Assembly (NCBI GenBank): GCA_030407315.1
Contig: JALQPE010000436.1
Coordinates: 1-64,000, forward strand
Reading direction: 5' to 3'
DNA: 64,000 nucleotides
From: Asparagopsis taxiformis
Taxonomy: Eukaryota; Rhodophyta; Florideophyceae; Bonnemaisoniales; Bonnemaisoniaceae
Shown piece after piece: positions 61,498 through 64,000 of the stretch; the stretch's first letter is position 1, and each line of letters begins with the position of its first letter. The translations under genes were made by a program, and so were the position numbers. A model generated the notes under the pieces. The model was given only the letters and a program-made list of their open reading frames with translations. It ran no database searches and was not told the DNA's origin.

Positions 61498-63875
61498 ATG
61501 TACACCACAGCGCGATATCTCGCTGGTCTCCAATCCGACCCAAATTTTCCCGTTCACATCAACCTCTCACTCGCGGTGCAGTTATTCCAGCGCTGTATCG
61601 ATGAGCAGAACCATGTGGGCGCCATGTATGATCTCGCCAAAATTCTCGAAAACCGTCACCATCACCGCATCCAAAGCAACCTTCCAAGAGCTGTGGAATT
61701 GTACTCCCGATGTGCTGCAAATGGTTGTAAATCGGCCATTTCATCCATGTATACCCTTGCAAAGAAGCTTCAAACCCCGTTGAACTTTAGAACACTCGCG
61801 AGGAATTTCCGAGCCAAGGCAAGGAATTTCCATTACACAAACAGCAAGCTACAAAATTTTCCACTTGTCGCCGAGCTACTCTCCAGATGTGCAGCGCATG
61901 GTCATGAAGAAGCTGGACTAGCTTTACGTGACCTAGCCAATTCTCTCGGACCTTTCTTGCTTTTTCCATGCGCATTGCCCACTGTTGGTATTTCGCGCGC
62001 CTCAAATCTCTACCAGGGATGTTCTGATGTGGGTGTTCGTCTCGAACCATTGAAGGATCTTGCAAAAGTATTTTTCCACGAAAAGCCAGGCATTCTAGTT
62101 GATTATCCCCAGCAAGTACATTTGTATCACAACCATGCTAGACAGAGAAGTGACAAGGATGCACTTATTCATCTTGCTCGACTATACGAATCTGGAAGAG
62201 TTGAGAGCGACGTGGCACGTATTGCACAGCTCTATAAGGGATGTACTGATTCTGGTTATTTGACAACAGAAGTATTACGTCTTGCCAGAGAACTTACTTT
62301 CATCAAGTGGAACACATGTGACGAAAACCTTGTATTAAGACTTGTCAATCTTTTTGTGGATCAGAAAGATCTTCCGGCAATCGAGCGTGCATATGCACTT
62401 ATGCACAACCTAGAAGACGCAAGCTATTCCGCTTTCCAACATGATATGATTATGTTCGTATGCTTCCTCGAATCTAGACAAGGCGTTCAATATGTGAGAA
62501 AGATTGCAGATGTGGTAGCACTAGCTGCTACGAATGCTACCGATTCACAAAAGAAACAAGAAAATACGCAGCTCGCAGTATCCATTTATAAATTATGTAT
62601 TGATCTGAACAATGATCCCCAATCAAAGAATTCTCTCGTGGAGATTCTTATATCCGAGGGGTACACTTGGAGGACTGGAATCTCACCAAGCAATTGTTTC
62701 AGAACAGAATTGAATCTCGCTACATCTCCGGATTTCTCGATCTAGCGGGAAAGCTAGCACGCGGAACATCCCAGATTACTCGTGATATACCATTTGCATT
62801 GCTTATATGTGAGTTGTGTGTAGAGAAAATACCTGATGATGAGTATGCTCTACTCATGTTGGCGAGAGTAATATTATCGGGATCACCGGGTGACGAGGAT
62901 ATCAGTCGTGCGTTCGGATGCTGTTTTCAAATATTGGAATCTCGAACCAGGAACGACGAATGTAGCGGCTTGTTGGCCCTTGCAGACGACTTGGCGAGTG
63001 GCGCTTCAGGGATTGCAAGAAACGTACCGCTGGCCATTCAACTTGGTGAGATGTGCGTTGACATGAGTAAACATGAACGTGTGGCCGTCAGCCTTTCGAA
63101 AACTCTCTTGCTCAACAGACCGGGAACTGAGTCGATTCAACATGTAGTGAATCTGTGCAAAACTGCAGCTAAGGAAAATTCAAACTGCTCCGCTATGATA
63201 CAACTTGCGAAAAGTCTGTGGAATGGGACATTAGGAACTGGAAGGAGTGCATCACTTGCCGTTCAATTGTGCGAAATTCTCGTCGAGCACGATCACCGAG
63301 AAGTTTCGGTTATTCTTGCAGAATTTCTACTGACAGGGCCAGCGAGCGTCAGGGATATGTCCCGGGGTATGCGGTTAGTCAAAGATTTTTTCGGACACCC
63401 AGGTATTGGAAGATATGATTATAAGAAAGTAGCGGATATTGCAGTGAAGATAGCAAAGGGGACAGAAGATACAGTGAGGAACAAGGCACTGGCAATAGAG
63501 ATATGTGAACTGTGTATCGAAAATGAAAACGGACCGTCGGCGAGGATGAAACTTGCTGAGATACTGGTATGCGGAGTGGTGGATGAGAGCGAGGCTGAGC
63601 GCACAGTAGAGTTGTGCAAGACAAGTTTGGAGGAATTTAGTTTTGAACATTTTGTGGTGATTCATCTCGCCAAGAAATTATGTCACGGGTCGGGAGGAAT
63701 CGTGAGGGACGTCAAGCTGGCTGTGAGACTTTTGGAATTGTGCGTAGAGATTCAAAACAGCCGTGAAGCAATGAAATTTCTGGGAGAGATTCTTTCTTCA
63801 GATATTCCTGGCGTAGCAAAAGATTTACAGCGGGCATCTGAGCTGTTGCATCGGGCAGCGGGAAGGGGTTTCTGA
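61498..63875 (+). pseudogene. Sel1-like repeat gene (member N) with one 1-nt frame break
   Basis: The ATG at 61498 gives MYTTARYLAGLQSDPNFPVH. The first frame runs to 62745, but family sequence leaves it at the GGGG run 62658-62661 (VEILISEG/VHLEDW region) and continues one frame over to the stop at 63873-63875. One missing base explains the break; the joined length would be about 792 aa. Features include an insertion of about 35 residues after the second SLR (KKLQTPLNFRTLARNF...), supermodule cores YKLCIDLNNDPQSK, ICELCVEKIPDDEYA, LGEMCVDMSKHERVA and ICELCIENENGPSAR, the cap LLELCVEIQNSREAMKFLGE with SSDIPGVAKD, and the tail RAAGRGF. It is closest to member M. Either it was recently broken or it is an intact gene with an assembly error. 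Confidence 0.82.
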
Positions 63876-64000
63876 GATCGGATAGTTCTGAGATGATATA
63901 CTGCGTGTGGCAATGCGATGGATAATTTGTAGATATGGATGCAGGTGATAGGGATTGGTATAGTGTGGATATAATAGAAAAATAGTTGTTGCTTTGTCGA
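63876..64000. other. 3' flank of member N
   Basis: Short window end with no feature. It contains AT-rich sequence that could hold the 3' end of the member N transcript. Confidence 0.4.

Noticed and set aside
10091..63875. Bacterial origin of the Sel1 genes (SLR proteins are common in bacteria)
   Set aside because: There are no operons or Shine-Dalgarno-like sites, spacers are long, TATA boxes precede several genes, Kozak-like contexts occur, and intron signals lie in the same window. The ATGs that match the family leader, rather than upstream GTG/TTG codons, fit eukaryotic starts.
1..64000. tRNA or rRNA genes
   Set aside because: A visual scan for the conserved T-arm box and for rRNA-like conserved tracts gave no convincing candidate. 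A covariance-model search was not possible here.

Overview
This is eukaryotic nuclear DNA. The genes are long, mostly uninterrupted ORFs on both strands, with TATA-like boxes about 45-130 bp before family-consistent ATG starts, long AT-richer spacers, and one locus with canonical GT-AG intron signals. I cannot name the organism. An intron-poor protist or alga (a red alga, for example) would fit, but that is a guess from style only. All function calls come from reading the sequence; no similarity search was possible.

Left flank (1-8.6 kb). An array of tiny repeated exons and introns runs to about 1.76 kb, followed by a 24-bp minisatellite and a nine-copy 43-bp minisatellite. The 43-bp array abuts a GC-rich mobile-element-like block (about 2.65-5.7 kb) with inverted-repeat sequence and a frame-disrupted gag-like ORF on the minus strand. 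Next is an intronless, secreted animal-type haem peroxidase (6839-8467, minus).

Sel1-like cluster (about 10-64 kb). The rest is dominated by one multigene family. Its proteins start with a short conserved leader (M-Y/F-x-x-A-R-x-L-A-G) and then consist almost wholly of Sel1-like repeats (SLRs, TPR-like alpha-solenoid repeats). After a few canonical SLRs, most proteins switch to a two-repeat supermodule of about 75-76 aa (about 228 bp). In it, an SLR carrying a CIDKRNDxxAMxxLAEIL-type core alternates with a degenerate one carrying C-x-x-V-x-x-LA-x-x-xA-x-GT. Many members end with a cap repeat (CRAMYYLAEIL type) and a short, often acidic tail. I count nine intact or nearly intact genes (10091, 17029, 27750, 30073, 32560, 41910, 45588, 50235, 54680), two long genes broken only by 1-nt shifts at short homopolymers (35591, 61498), three shortened genes (23603, 40043, 44990), one large pseudogene (57784-60222) and three weaker relics (about 13.1, 26 and 53.8 kb). 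There are no signal peptides or catalytic motifs. They look like soluble protein-binding scaffolds, but their partners are unknown.

Layout of the cluster. The 10-25 kb members are on the minus strand. From 27.7 to 48.5 kb the pattern includes three convergent pairs (27750/30073, 40043/41910, 44990/45588) and two neighbouring same-strand sisters (32560/35591). From 50 kb on, all members are on the plus strand. Other genes inside the cluster are a possible Myb/SANT-like protein (16023-16814) and a pair of unrecognised membrane-protein paralogues in divergent orientation (20058-21110 minus, 21748-22731 plus; the plus copy is broken). The tandem paralogues, graded decay, tail sharing between non-neighbours and variable repeat number point to an actively turning-over family shaped by unequal exchange and gene conversion.
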